A stretch of DNA of 64,000 nucleotides from positions 25,623 to 89,622 of the forward strand of contig NZ_JBLTWO010000012.1 of assembly GCF_049889055.1 (NCBI RefSeq). The letters run 5' to 3'. Under the pieces are notes generated by a model. The model worked only from the letters and a program-made list of their open reading frames with translations. It was not told where the DNA came from and searched no databases. The translations under genes and the position numbers were made by a program. Positions 34,922-43,454 of the stretch are shown one piece after another (positions within the stretch are counted from its first letter, which is position 1; every line of letters begins with the position of its first letter). Source of the DNA: Rhizorhabdus sp049889055. GTDB taxonomy: Bacteria; Pseudomonadota; Alphaproteobacteria; Sphingomonadales; Sphingomonadaceae.

Positions 34922-36073
34922 TTAGAGCGTCGCGGCCGACCCCAGGATGACGGTCGCCTGGCTCGACAGCGTGCCGCCATTGCCATGGGCGAGCGCGATG
35001 TCGACGCCGGGGATCTGGTTGGCGGCCTCGCCGCGGATCTGCCGCACCGCTTCGACGATCGTGAACAGTCCGTACATGCCCGGATGACAGCAGGACAGGC
35101 CGCCGCCATTGGTGTTCACCGGCAGATGGCCGCCCGGCGCTATGCCGCCATTTTCGACGAAACGCCCGCCTTCGCCCTTTGGGCAGAAGCCGAGATCCTC
35201 GAGGAACAGGATCGTGTTGATCGTGAACGCGTCGTACAGTTCGACGACATCGACGTCAGACGGGCCGATCCCCGCCATTGCATAGGCCCGGCCGCCGGAC
35301 TCGCTCGCGGCGGTCGTGGTCAGGTCGGGCATCTGCGAGATCGCATTGTGCCAGGTCGCCGCAGCCGCCCCCAGGACCGGGACGAGCGGCTTCGCACCGT
35401 CGCGCGCCCGGTCGGTGCGGGTCAGGACGATAGCGGCGGCGCCGTCGGTGACGAGGCAGCAGTCCTTGACCGACAGGGGGCTCGACAGCATCCGCGCGCC
35501 CAGCACCTCGTCGATGGTCAGCGGACCGGTGGCGAAGGCCTCCGGATTGCCGTTCGCCCAGGCCCGCGCGGCGACCGCGACCTCGGCCAGATGGCGCCGC
35601 GTCGTGCCGAACTCGTGGAAATGGCGCGAGGCTGCCAGTGCATAGGAGGAAGCGGGAAAGAGCGGGCGATAGGGCGCTTCCCAGACATTGCTGCCGACCG
35701 GGGTCGACAGCTTGCCGCCGCCGCTGCGCTGGTTCGATCCATAGGCGATCAGCGCGGTGTCGATATATCCGGCCGCCAGCATTGTCGCGGCGGTCGCGAC
35801 ATGGCTGAGGAAGGCCGAACCACCCGTCCGGTTGCAATCGGTGAAGCGCGGCGACAGCCCGAGATATTCGGCGAAGCTGAGCCCGGCCAGCACGTCGTCG
35901 GGCAGGCAGATGAACAGCCCGTCGACCTGCGACAGCGGCATGCCGGCGTCGGCGAGCGCCAGCAGCCCGGCCTTGGCCGCCATCTCCATGGTGGTGTGAC
36001 CGGGGCATTCGCCGATGCCATAGGTCGCGATGCCGGCGATCGCCGCCTGGCCGCGCGGAAAGTCGCCCGCCAT
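34922..36073 (-). CDS. Thiolase-like protein (SCP-x/acetyl-CoA acetyltransferase family)
   Basis: A 383-residue thiolase-superfamily protein of the lipid-transfer/SCP-x type: start GQAAIAGIATYGIGECPGHT, the segment FTDCNRTGGSAFLSHVATAA in the position of the nucleophile loop, and the late glycine-rich GGGLSCCHPGMYGLF with GNGG near the end. It follows a DUF35 gene by 1 bp, the usual pairing of this thiolase type with an OB-fold partner (steroid side-chain and related acyl-CoA cleavage). Confidence 0.85.
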   Translation of the reverse strand: MAGDFPRGQAAIAGIATYGIGECPGHTTMEMAAKAGLLALADAGMPLSQVDGLFICLPDDVLAGLSFAEYLGLSPRFTDCNRTGGSAFLSHVATAATMLAAGYIDTALIAYGSNQRSGGGKLSTPVGSNVWEAPYRPLFPASSYALAASRHFHEFGTTRRHLAEVAVAARAWANGNPEAFATGPLTIDEVLGARMLSSPLSVKDCCLVTDGAAAIVLTRTDRARDGAKPLVPVLGAAAATWHNAISQMPDLTTTAASESGGRAYAMAGIGPSDVDVVELYDAFTINTILFLEDLGFCPKGEGGRFVENGGIAPGGHLPVNTNGGGLSCCHPGMYGLFTIVEAVRQIRGEAANQIPGVDIALAHGNGGTLSSQATVILGSAATL

Positions 36074-36074
36074 G

Positions 36075-36440
36075 TCAGGCCGCCTCGAACAGAAGGATGG
36101 GGGCGCCGTCGCGCTCGCCGATCCGCGCGCGGACGCGCAGGCCGATGGCGATCTCCTCTGCCGGCACGCCTTCGACCTCGCTCATCAGGCGAACCTCTTC
36201 GTCGAGATCGACGAGAACCACCGCACGGGGCGGCTCGGGCGGGCGCGGGTGGATCACCGTCACGGCATGGACGGTGCCGAACCCCGACGCCTCGATCCAC
36301 TCCCAGTCGCTGTCGCCGCTGCGCGGTTCGGCGAGGCGCGGCGGGAAGAAGATCGTCCCGCTGCCGCGCGCGCGCTGGAGCAGGAACCGCCCTTCGGCCA
36401 GCGCGGCGCGCCACTGTGCCTGCGGTGCAGCTTCGGTCAC
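36075..36440 (-). CDS. DUF35 OB-fold protein, thiolase partner, lacking the zinc-ribbon cysteines
   Basis: A 121-residue acyl-CoA-binding OB-fold protein (WRAALAEGRFLLQRARGSGT, FFPPR, GFGTVHAVTVIHPRPPEPPR, IGLRVRARI). In most members the PPR segment is followed by a CxxC zinc ribbon; here it is replaced by LAEPRSGDSDWEW with no Cys. The GTG start overlaps the CoA-transferase stop (GTGA). It probably forms a complex with the thiolase. Confidence 0.8.
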   Translation of the reverse strand: MTEAAPQAQWRAALAEGRFLLQRARGSGTIFFPPRLAEPRSGDSDWEWIEASGFGTVHAVTVIHPRPPEPPRAVVLVDLDEEVRLMSEVEGVPAEEIAIGLRVRARIGERDGAPILLFEAA

Positions 36441-37642
36441 GCCGGAACCTTGCGCGCGCCTTCGAGCAGCGCATCGATGCTGGCATCGTCGAAGCCCGCT
36501 TCGGCGAGAATGGCGCGGCTGTCGGCGCCCAGCGCCGGACCTGGATCGCCGATCGCGCCGGGCGTCTCCGAGAAGCTGGTCGGGATGCCGGGGAAGCGCA
36601 ACGTGCCGAACTCGCTGTCGCGCTCCTGCCAGAAGCCGGTGGCTTCGAGATGCTCGTCGTGCAGCAGGTCCTGCGTGGTCGCGATCGCCATCGCGGGCAC
36701 CTCGGCGATACGGAACAGCTCCAGCCATTCGGCGGTCGTCCGCTCCGCCAGCACGTCGGCCAGCTTCGCCAGCACGGTGCCGATATTCTCCGTCCGGCTG
36801 CGCATCGATGCGAACATCGGATCGCGGGTCCATTCGGGGTCGCCGATCGCGTGGAAGAAGCTGCGCCAATGCTTGTCGTTGTAGATCATGACGCCGACAT
36901 AGCCGTCGCTGGTCTTGTACGGCCGGCGCGACGCGGTGGTGACGCGCGGATATTCGGGCGGTCCCTGCGGCGGGTCGAACAGCGAACCGCACAGATGCTC
37001 GATCATCGTGAACGAGACGAGCGTCTCGAACATCGGCACCTCGATCTCCTGCCCCCGCCCGGTCTTCTCGCGCGCATAGAGCGCGGCGAGCATCGCGTAG
37101 AGGCCGGTCAGGCCGGTCACCTTGTCGGCGACGACCGTGCCCAGATAGGTCGGCACGCCGTTCGACAGCCGCGCCTGCAGATCGACCAGCCCGGACGCCG
37201 CCTGGACGATGTCGTCATAGGCCGGATAGTCGCGATAGGGGCCGTTGCGGGCGAAGCCGTAGAGATTTGCGTAGATCAGCCCCGGATTGGCTTCCCGCAG
37301 CGATTCATAATCGAGGCCGAGGCGCTTGATCGCGCCGGGCCGCATCGAATGGACGAAGATATCCGCACCCTCGACGAGCCGCACGAGCGCAGCGCGCGCC
37401 TCAGGCTGCTTGAGGTTCAGCGACAGGCTGCGCTTGCCCCGGTTGACGTTGAGGAACATGCCGCCGCGCGTCGCGTCGGGGCCGGGCGGCAGATAGCGGG
37501 TCGTGTCGCCGTCGGGGCTCTCGACCTTGATCACGTCGGCACCCAGATCGGCCATGATCTGGGTCGCATAGGGGCCCATCAGCACGCTGGTGCAGTCGAT
37601 TACCCGCACGCCGGCCAGAGGACCTTTCAGACGCCCGCTCAT
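36437..37642 (-). CDS. CaiB/BaiF family CoA-transferase
   Basis: A 401-residue class III CoA-transferase that moves CoA between acyl groups through an aspartyl-CoA intermediate. Recognised by LAGVRVIDCTSVLMGPYATQ, MADLGADVIKVESP, NRGKRSLSLNLKQPEAR, the candidate catalytic Asp region YPAYDDIVQAASG and TGLTGLYAMLAALYARE. The start at 37642 (MSGRLKGPLAG) matches family N-termini. First gene of a minus-strand operon with the DUF35 and thiolase genes. Confidence 0.9.
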   Translation of the reverse strand: MSGRLKGPLAGVRVIDCTSVLMGPYATQIMADLGADVIKVESPDGDTTRYLPPGPDATRGGMFLNVNRGKRSLSLNLKQPEARAALVRLVEGADIFVHSMRPGAIKRLGLDYESLREANPGLIYANLYGFARNGPYRDYPAYDDIVQAASGLVDLQARLSNGVPTYLGTVVADKVTGLTGLYAMLAALYAREKTGRGQEIEVPMFETLVSFTMIEHLCGSLFDPPQGPPEYPRVTTASRRPYKTSDGYVGVMIYNDKHWRSFFHAIGDPEWTRDPMFASMRSRTENIGTVLAKLADVLAERTTAEWLELFRIAEVPAMAIATTQDLLHDEHLEATGFWQERDSEFGTLRFPGIPTSFSETPGAIGDPGPALGADSRAILAEAGFDDASIDALLEGARKVPA

Positions 37643-37713
37643 CGCACGCCCCCCCTTGTCAGGGCGATCGGCGGGCATAGCCTCACGCGTATGTGCGTAT
37701 GGGGAGCGGAATC

Positions 37714-38445
37714 GTGAAGGTACATCTGGTCGCGGCTGGCAAATTTCATGACATCGACTTTGCACGGCTGGAGTTGCTGAAGCTTCTGGCCGAACGGCCG
37801 GAGATACGGACGTCGGTGGCGTCGGACTATGGCGACCTGGCGAGCCTTGCGGCGGCCGACCTGCTGATCACCTACACCTGCGACGTGCTGCCCGATGCGG
37901 CGCAGACCGAGGCCCTGGCGGCGTTCCTCGCCCGGGGCGGGCGCTGGTTCGCGCTGCACGGGACCAATGCGACGCTGCGCTTCGGCTCCGACGGGGTGGT
38001 CGACACGCCCGACGTCGCGCCGGCCTTCACCGCGCTGCTCGGCACGCGCTTCGCAGGGCATCCGCCGATCGCGCCGTTCAAGGTGTTCGTGACGCGCGGC
38101 GATCATGCGCTGACCCAGGGACTGCGCGACTTCCGGGTCGAGGACGAGCTGTACCTGACGCACCGCACCGCCGAAATCGACGTGCTGCTGCACACCAGCT
38201 TCACCGGTTCCTGCCCGGAATTCCGCGATTCGGAATGGGACGAGGCCGAGGTTCCGGTGCTGTACGAGCGGCGCGTTGGTCCCGGGTCCATCCTCTACCT
38301 CACCCTCGGTCATTGCCGAGGCCATTATGATCTGCGTCCGGTCGCGGATTTCTGGCCGCATCCCCAGCGCTGCTCGTGGAATTATCCGGTCTTCGCCGAA
38401 CTGCTCCGCCGCGGCATCCGCTGGGGTCTTCCTCAAACGGGCTGA
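37714..38445 (+). CDS. ThuA-like (class I amidotransferase-like) protein
   Basis: A 243-residue protein of the ThuA/trehalose-utilisation-like fold (KVHLVAAGKFHDIDFARLEL, FLARGGRWFALHGTNATLRF, YLTLGHCRGHYDLRP). The family is tied to sugar catabolism, but members occur in many degradation clusters and the reaction is not settled. The GTG at 37714 has GGGAG 7-8 nt upstream and is preferred to the GTG at 37693. It converges with the TetR gene at 38448. Confidence 0.75.
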   Translation: MKVHLVAAGKFHDIDFARLELLKLLAERPEIRTSVASDYGDLASLAAADLLITYTCDVLPDAAQTEALAAFLARGGRWFALHGTNATLRFGSDGVVDTPDVAPAFTALLGTRFAGHPPIAPFKVFVTRGDHALTQGLRDFRVEDELYLTHRTAEIDVLLHTSFTGSCPEFRDSEWDEAEVPVLYERRVGPGSILYLTLGHCRGHYDLRPVADFWPHPQRCSWNYPVFAELLRRGIRWGLPQTG

Positions 38446-38447
38446 CC

Positions 38448-39110
38448 TCAGGCCTTGTCGAGCTTGGGGTTCATCGAGCGGATCTGCTTTTCGAGCAGAG
38501 CGAGCATCGGATCCACCATCGCCTCGGCCATGGCGCCGGTGACAAGGTTGATCGCCATGCCCTCGAGCATGGTCTGCGACAGTGTCATGGCGAGGTCGAA
38601 CCGCTCGCGATTGCCCTGCCATTCCGGGAAGAGCGCGACCGCCTGGGCGTTGAAGCGCTCGCGATACTCGACCTGCAGCGGCTGCAGGATCTTGGCGAGA
38701 TCGGGGTGGGTGCGGGCCGCCAGCGCCAGTTCGTGGAAGGCGACGAAGGCCGGCTTCTGAAGCTGGCGCCAATAGGCGCGGACCAGCGCTTCGACGTCGT
38801 GATTCTCGGTGTCCGCCGCACGACGGAAGGCGCGCAGGCGCTTCTCGTGCAGTTCGACGATCGCCGCCTTGATGAGGGCCGATCCATTCTCGAAATGGTG
38901 CAGCATCGCGCCGCGCGACAGGCCCGCTTCGGCCGCTACCTGCGGGGTGGTGGTGTTGGCATAGCCGACCTTGACGATGCAGCGGATCGTGGCGTCGATG
39001 AGTCGGGCACGGGTCTGGGCGCTCTTCAGCGACTGCTGGGTCTGGCCGCCCTGGCCGCGTTCGCGCGGCTGGCGGGCGGGGGAACCGGAACGAACTGCTG
39101 CCAACGCCAT
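38448..39110 (-). CDS. TetR/AcrR-family regulator, likely master of the 39-54 kb regulon
   Basis: A 220-residue regulator with an HTH in RARLIDATIRCIVKVGYANT and TPQVAAEAGLSRGAMLHHFE, preceded by a basic, Gln-rich N-terminus, and a C-terminal TetR ligand domain. It is divergent from an SDR gene. The region between them holds two copies of an 18-bp palindrome (39133, 39238) that recurs at 47854, 47954 and 51802, so it likely represses itself and the surrounding catabolic genes. Confidence 0.9.
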   Translation of the reverse strand: MALAAVRSGSPARQPRERGQGGQTQQSLKSAQTRARLIDATIRCIVKVGYANTTTPQVAAEAGLSRGAMLHHFENGSALIKAAIVELHEKRLRAFRRAADTENHDVEALVRAYWRQLQKPAFVAFHELALAARTHPDLAKILQPLQVEYRERFNAQAVALFPEWQGNRERFDLAMTLSQTMLEGMAINLVTGAMAEAMVDPMLALLEKQIRSMNPKLDKA

Positions 39111-39132
39111 CGTACGGAAAATCCTTTTCGAG

Positions 39133-39150
39133 AAACAATCATGTTTGTTT
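39133..39150. promoter_or_regulatory. 18-bp palindromic operator, copy 1
   Basis: AAACAATCATGTTTGTTT, 23 bp upstream of the TetR start. One of five related sites (consensus AAACAWWCATGNATGTTT). Confidence 0.65.
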
Positions 39151-39237
39151 TTGATGCAGGCTGTCAAGCAGCCTCGTCGAGGGGCCCATAGCATAATCGA
39201 GCCACGATGTTGCAGGGAGAGTGTCGGGCCCAATAAA

Positions 39238-39255
39238 AAACATTCATGCATGTTT
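39238..39255. promoter_or_regulatory. 18-bp palindromic operator, copy 2
   Basis: AAACATTCATGCATGTTT, in front of the SDR gene and 105 bp (start to start) from copy 1. The most symmetrical copy. Confidence 0.68.
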
Positions 39256-39329
39256 TCATCTTGCCTTGGCGCGGAGCCTCGGTGCAGAAAGGGGCGAGGC
39301 CGAAGGGTCGTAAGGATCGGAGAGGTAAA

Positions 39330-40091
39330 GTGGATCTCGGTTTGCAGGGGAAGAAGGCGATCGTCGTCGGAGCCGCGCGCGGCATCGGCATGGCGGTGGC
39401 CGAAACGCTGGCGCGCGAAGGCTGCGATCTGGCCATCGCCGCGCGCTCCGAGGACGGCGTCAAGGACGCGGTCGCCAGCCTGAAACGCTATGGCACCAAC
39501 GTCGTCGGCAAGGCCGTCAACGTGAAGAAGGCCGACGATTACAAGGACTGGCTGGCCTGGGCGATCGATGCGCTCGACGGCTGCGATGTCCTCATTCCGA
39601 TCTCCTCGGCAGGCGGCGGCCTGGGTAGCGAGAAATATTGGCAGAATGCGTTCGAGGTCGACGTGATGGGTCCGGTCCGCGCGGTCGAGGCGGTCCTGCC
39701 GCGCATGATCGAGCAGAAGTCGGGTTCGGTCGTCCTGATCGCAACCACCTCTGCCGGCGAGGCGATGGGCGGTCCGCAGCCTTATAATGCGATGAAGGCG
39801 TCGCTCGTCACCTGGGGCAAACAGCTTGCCCTGTTCCACGGCAAGGACGGCATCCGCGTGAACGTCGTCTCGCCCGGCCCGGTGGAGTTCGAGGGCGGCA
39901 ACTGGGACATGATCAAGGGGACGATGGAGAAATTCTACCAGTCCCAGCTGCGTCAGCATCCGGCCGGCCGCCTCGGCACGCCCGAGGAGATCGCGCGCTG
40001 TGTCGTGTTCATGGCGAGCCCGGCGGCGAGCTGGTGCAATGGGTCGCACCTCGTCGTCGACGGGGCCTTCACCAACCGGACCCATTTCTGA
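39330..40091 (+). CDS. SDR-family oxidoreductase
   Basis: A 253-residue NAD(P)-dependent short-chain dehydrogenase/reductase. The cofactor motif is VVGAARGIGMAVAETLAREG; the catalytic segment TTSAGEAMGGPQPYNAMKAS carries the Ser/Tyr/Lys set; the end PEEIARCVVFMASPAASWCN is typical. The GTG at 39330 has GGAGAGG 4 nt before it; no other start is as well supported. First gene of the plus-strand part of the palindrome regulon, probably oxidising an alcohol or cis-diol formed by the oxygenases. Confidence 0.9.
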   Translation: MDLGLQGKKAIVVGAARGIGMAVAETLAREGCDLAIAARSEDGVKDAVASLKRYGTNVVGKAVNVKKADDYKDWLAWAIDALDGCDVLIPISSAGGGLGSEKYWQNAFEVDVMGPVRAVEAVLPRMIEQKSGSVVLIATTSAGEAMGGPQPYNAMKASLVTWGKQLALFHGKDGIRVNVVSPGPVEFEGGNWDMIKGTMEKFYQSQLRQHPAGRLGTPEEIARCVVFMASPAASWCNGSHLVVDGAFTNRTHF

Positions 40092-40104
40092 GGTCGCCCC
40101 CGCG

Positions 40105-41436
40105 ATGGACGTAAAGCGCAAGGTCGATGTCATCCGGGTCAATCCCGAGGACTGGCCCAATGGCACTCCTGCCGGGAAGGCGGAGGATCCGGATCTCGGC
40201 TATGACGTGATCCCGGCGGCCCGCTACACGTCTGAAGAGTTCATGAAGCTCGAATGGGAGCATGTCTGGACGAAGGTCTGGCTGCTCGGCGGGCGCTCGT
40301 GCGACATCAGGGAGCCGGGCGACTATATCTGCACCGACATCGGCAAGGAGAGCGTCATCATCGTCCGCCAGAAGGACGGTTCGGTGCGCGCTTTCCCCAA
40401 TGTCTGCCTGCATCGCGGCAACCGCCTGCGTCCGGAAGGGCTCGGCAATGCGGAAGCGTTCCGCTGCCTCTACCACCACTGGACCTATGGCCTCGACGGC
40501 TGCATCGAGCGCATTCCCGACATGGCCACCTTCCCGCAGGGCGGGCCTCCGGGGATGAAGCTGCCATCCTACCCCTGCGCCGAATGGGGCAGCTTCGTGT
40601 GGTTCTCGCTCAATCCCGACGTCGAGCCGCTCGAGGATTTCCTCGCGCCGATGCCGCAGCATCTCGATCCCTATCATATGGAACGGATGGCGTGGAAACG
40701 CGACGTCACGGTCGAATGGGACTGCAACTGGAAGGCCAGCGTCGACGCCTTCAGCGAGGTTTATCACGTTCAGGGCATCCACCCGCAGCTGCAATGGTAT
40801 CTCGACGACACCAATGCGCAGATCGACGTCTATGAGCGGCACAGCCGCTATCTCGTCCCCTTCGCGGCGATCTCGGGTCGCGTGGCGCTGCCCTCGTCGA
40901 TCCCGCCCGCCATCTATGAGATCATGGTCAAGGCGGGCATGGATCCGGCCGAATATGAAGGCCGGGTCAGCGACATTCGCCGCGACGTCCAGCTGTTCAA
41001 GCGCAAGCATGGCAAGGCGCAAGGCAAGGACTATGCGGAGCTGAACGACGATCAGCTGACCGACGACTATCATTACACCATCTTCCCGAACGTCTCGCTC
41101 AACGTCCATGCCGACGACGTGATGATGTTCCGGCAGCGGCCGCACCCGACCGATCCGAACAAGATGCTCTACGACATCTGGCTGCTCGAACTCGTCCCCG
41201 AGGGCGAGGAATGGCCCGAGCGCGTCAAACACCGCCATTTCAAGCATGGCGAGAAGTCGATCGGCCAGGTGCTCGACCAGGATGCCTTCAATCTGCCGAC
41301 GGTGCAGAAGGGGATGCAGTCCGATGCCTTCCCCGGCCTGTGGATCGGCGATCAGGAACTTCGCATCCGGCACTTCCACAAGGTGCTGGACGACTATGTC
41401 TATGGGCCGGGCGGCAAGAAGCCGGGCGACATCTGA
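40105..41436 (+). CDS. Rieske [2Fe-2S] aromatic oxygenase, alpha-type
   Basis: A 443-residue terminal oxygenase. The Rieske motif is CLHRGNRLRPEG...CLYHHWTYGLDG and the iron site DAFSEVYHVQGIHPQ. It lies 13 bp after the SDR gene and 10 bp before the E1alpha gene, so it is co-transcribed with a 2-oxoacid dehydrogenase complex. Its C-terminal segment GEKSIGQVLDQDAFNLPTVQ resembles the ends of the two tandem Rieske proteins at 51.9-54.6 kb, so the three are paralogues. No ferredoxin or reductase is nearby. Confidence 0.92.
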   Translation: MDVKRKVDVIRVNPEDWPNGTPAGKAEDPDLGYDVIPAARYTSEEFMKLEWEHVWTKVWLLGGRSCDIREPGDYICTDIGKESVIIVRQKDGSVRAFPNVCLHRGNRLRPEGLGNAEAFRCLYHHWTYGLDGCIERIPDMATFPQGGPPGMKLPSYPCAEWGSFVWFSLNPDVEPLEDFLAPMPQHLDPYHMERMAWKRDVTVEWDCNWKASVDAFSEVYHVQGIHPQLQWYLDDTNAQIDVYERHSRYLVPFAAISGRVALPSSIPPAIYEIMVKAGMDPAEYEGRVSDIRRDVQLFKRKHGKAQGKDYAELNDDQLTDDYHYTIFPNVSLNVHADDVMMFRQRPHPTDPNKMLYDIWLLELVPEGEEWPERVKHRHFKHGEKSIGQVLDQDAFNLPTVQKGMQSDAFPGLWIGDQELRIRHFHKVLDDYVYGPGGKKPGDI

Positions 41437-41446
41437 AGGAAGCAGG

Positions 41447-42421
41447 ATGCAACTGAGCCGCGACGAGCTTCTCGGCGCCTATCGGCGCATGGCGACGATC
41501 CGCCAGTTCGAGGAAAGGCTGCATGACGAGATCATGACCGGCGAGATTGCCGGCTTCACCCATCTCTATGCAGGGCAGGAAGCGGTCGCGGTCGGCGTCT
41601 GCGACCATCTGACCGTCGACGACATGATCGTGTCGACCCATCGCGGCCATGGCCATTGCATCGCCAAGGGCTGCGATGTGCCGGGCATGATGCAGGAAAT
41701 CTTCGGCAAGGCCGGCGGCCTCTGCAAGGGGCGCGGCGGATCGATGCACATCGCCGACCTCTCGGTCGGCATGCTCGGTGCGAACGGCATCGTCGGCGGC
41801 GGCGCGCCGCAGGCGGTGGGGGCGGCACTCGCAGCCAAGCTCGACGGCAAGGGCCGTGTGGCGATCGCCTTTTCGGGCGACGGCGCCTGCAACCAGGGCA
41901 CCACCTTCGAAGCGATGAACATGGCGGTGGTGACCAAGGCCCCGGCGATCTTCGTGTTCGAGAACAACCATTATTCCGAGCACACCGGCGACGCTTATGC
42001 GGTCGGCACCGCCAAGGATATCGCCAGCCGGGCCGAAGCCTTCGGCATGCGCGCGTGGCGCGCCAATGGCTGCGACTATTTCGACACCTATGAGACGATG
42101 CGCGAACTGCTCGATTATGTCCGTGCCGGCAATGGACCGGCGGCGATCGAGCTCGATACCGAGCGCTTCTACGGCCATTTCGAAGGCGACCCCCAGCGCT
42201 ATCGCGGCAAGGGCGAGGTCGATCGGCTGCGCGAGGAGCGCGACTGCCTCAAGGCCTTCCGCGCGCGCGTCGGCGAAGCGAAGCTGCTCGATGCGGCAGA
42301 GCTCGACGCGATCGACGCCGAGGTGGCGGCCCTGATCGACGCTTCGGTGGCCGCGGCACGCGCGGCACCGGCGCCCGATCCGGCCACCGTCGCCGAAGAC
42401 GTCTATGTCGATTATTTCTGA
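41447..42421 (+). CDS. 2-oxoacid dehydrogenase E1 alpha subunit (TPP-dependent, acetoin/pyruvate type)
   Basis: A 324-residue E1 alpha subunit. The thiamine diphosphate motif runs from FSGDGACNQGTTFEAMNMAV to VFENN. The N-terminal part (YRRMATIRQFEERLHDEI, HLYAGQEAVAVGVC) and GRGGSMHIADLSVGMLGANG are those of the acetoin-dehydrogenase/pyruvate-dehydrogenase alpha group. It decarboxylates a 2-oxoacid, or cleaves a 1,2-diketone or acyloin, with its beta partner. Being in a Rieske operon, it likely acts on a ring-cleavage or side-chain product. Confidence 0.92.
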   Translation: MQLSRDELLGAYRRMATIRQFEERLHDEIMTGEIAGFTHLYAGQEAVAVGVCDHLTVDDMIVSTHRGHGHCIAKGCDVPGMMQEIFGKAGGLCKGRGGSMHIADLSVGMLGANGIVGGGAPQAVGAALAAKLDGKGRVAIAFSGDGACNQGTTFEAMNMAVVTKAPAIFVFENNHYSEHTGDAYAVGTAKDIASRAEAFGMRAWRANGCDYFDTYETMRELLDYVRAGNGPAAIELDTERFYGHFEGDPQRYRGKGEVDRLREERDCLKAFRARVGEAKLLDAAELDAIDAEVAALIDASVAAARAAPAPDPATVAEDVYVDYF

Positions 42422-42435
42422 GAGGGGCCGCTGAC

Positions 42436-43443
42436 ATGGCGATCATGACCATCCGCGATGCCATCGTGCAGACCCTGCATGCGGAGATGGAGCGCGACCC
42501 GAACATCATGCTGCTGGGCGAGGACGTCGTCGGCGGCAACGGAACCGCAGGCGGGCCCGAGGCGATCGGCGGCATCTGGGGCACGTCGGGCGGGCTCTAT
42601 GCCAAGTTCGGGCCGGACCGGGTGATCGATACGCCCATCTCGGAAAGCGCCATCGTCGGCGCGGCGGCAGGCGCGGCGCTGGCGGGCAAGCGCCCGGTGG
42701 CCGAGCTGATGTTCGCCGATTTCGTCGGCGTCAGCCTCGACCAGATATGGAACCAGATCGCAAAGTTCCGCTACATGTTCGGCGGCAAGACCAAATGCCC
42801 GGCGGTCATCCGCCTGATCTACGGCGCCGGCATGAACACCGCCGCCCAGCACAGCCAGTCGGTCTATGCGATGCTGACGGCGATGCCGGGTCTCAAGGTC
42901 GTGCTGCCTGCCACCCCGGCCGACGCCAAGGGCCTGCTGACCGAGGCGTTGCGCGGCGACGATCCGGTCATGTTCTTCGAACATAAGGCGATGTACGGCG
43001 TGAAGGGGGAGGTGCCCGAGGGCGACCATCGCCAGCGCTTCGGCGAAGCGCGCATCGTCCGCGAGGGCGGCGACGCCACGATCGTCGCCTGCGGTCGCAT
43101 GGTCCCCTTCTCGGAAAAGGCCTGCGACAAGCTCGCTGCCGACGGCATCGGCTGTGACCTGATCGATCTGCGCACGACCAGCCCGCTCGACGAGGAAGCG
43201 ATCCTGGATTCGGTCGAGGCGACCGGCCGGCTGGTCGTCGTCGACGAAAGCCCGCCGCGCTGCAGCCTGGCGGCCGACATCTGCGCGCTGGTCGCGACCA
43301 AGGGCTTCACCAGCCTGAAGGCGCCGCCCGAGCTGGTGACTGGTCCGCACAGCCCGATCCCCTTCGCCCGCGAACTCGAGCGCGCCTGGGTCCCTTCGCC
43401 ACAGAAGATCGAGGCTGCGGTCCGCCGCGTCCTCGCGCGCTGA
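42436..43443 (+). CDS. 2-oxoacid dehydrogenase E1 beta subunit
   Basis: A 335-residue transketolase-like beta subunit (MTIRDAIVQTLHAEMERDPN, MLLGEDVVGGNG, DTPISESAIVGAAAGAALAG, ending with EARIVREGGDATIVACGRMV and DLIDLRTTSPLDEEAI). It sits 14 bp after E1 alpha and forms the heterotetramer with it. Confidence 0.93.
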   Translation: MAIMTIRDAIVQTLHAEMERDPNIMLLGEDVVGGNGTAGGPEAIGGIWGTSGGLYAKFGPDRVIDTPISESAIVGAAAGAALAGKRPVAELMFADFVGVSLDQIWNQIAKFRYMFGGKTKCPAVIRLIYGAGMNTAAQHSQSVYAMLTAMPGLKVVLPATPADAKGLLTEALRGDDPVMFFEHKAMYGVKGEVPEGDHRQRFGEARIVREGGDATIVACGRMVPFSEKACDKLAADGIGCDLIDLRTTSPLDEEAILDSVEATGRLVVVDESPPRCSLAADICALVATKGFTSLKAPPELVTGPHSPIPFARELERAWVPSPQKIEAAVRRVLAR

Positions 43444-43454
43444 GGAGCGACGCC

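Noticed and set aside
34985..37717. 910-codon open frame on the plus strand
   Set aside because: Antisense shadow of the thiolase, DUF35 and CoA-transferase genes; low-complexity Arg/Gly/Ala-rich translation without any recognisable motif.
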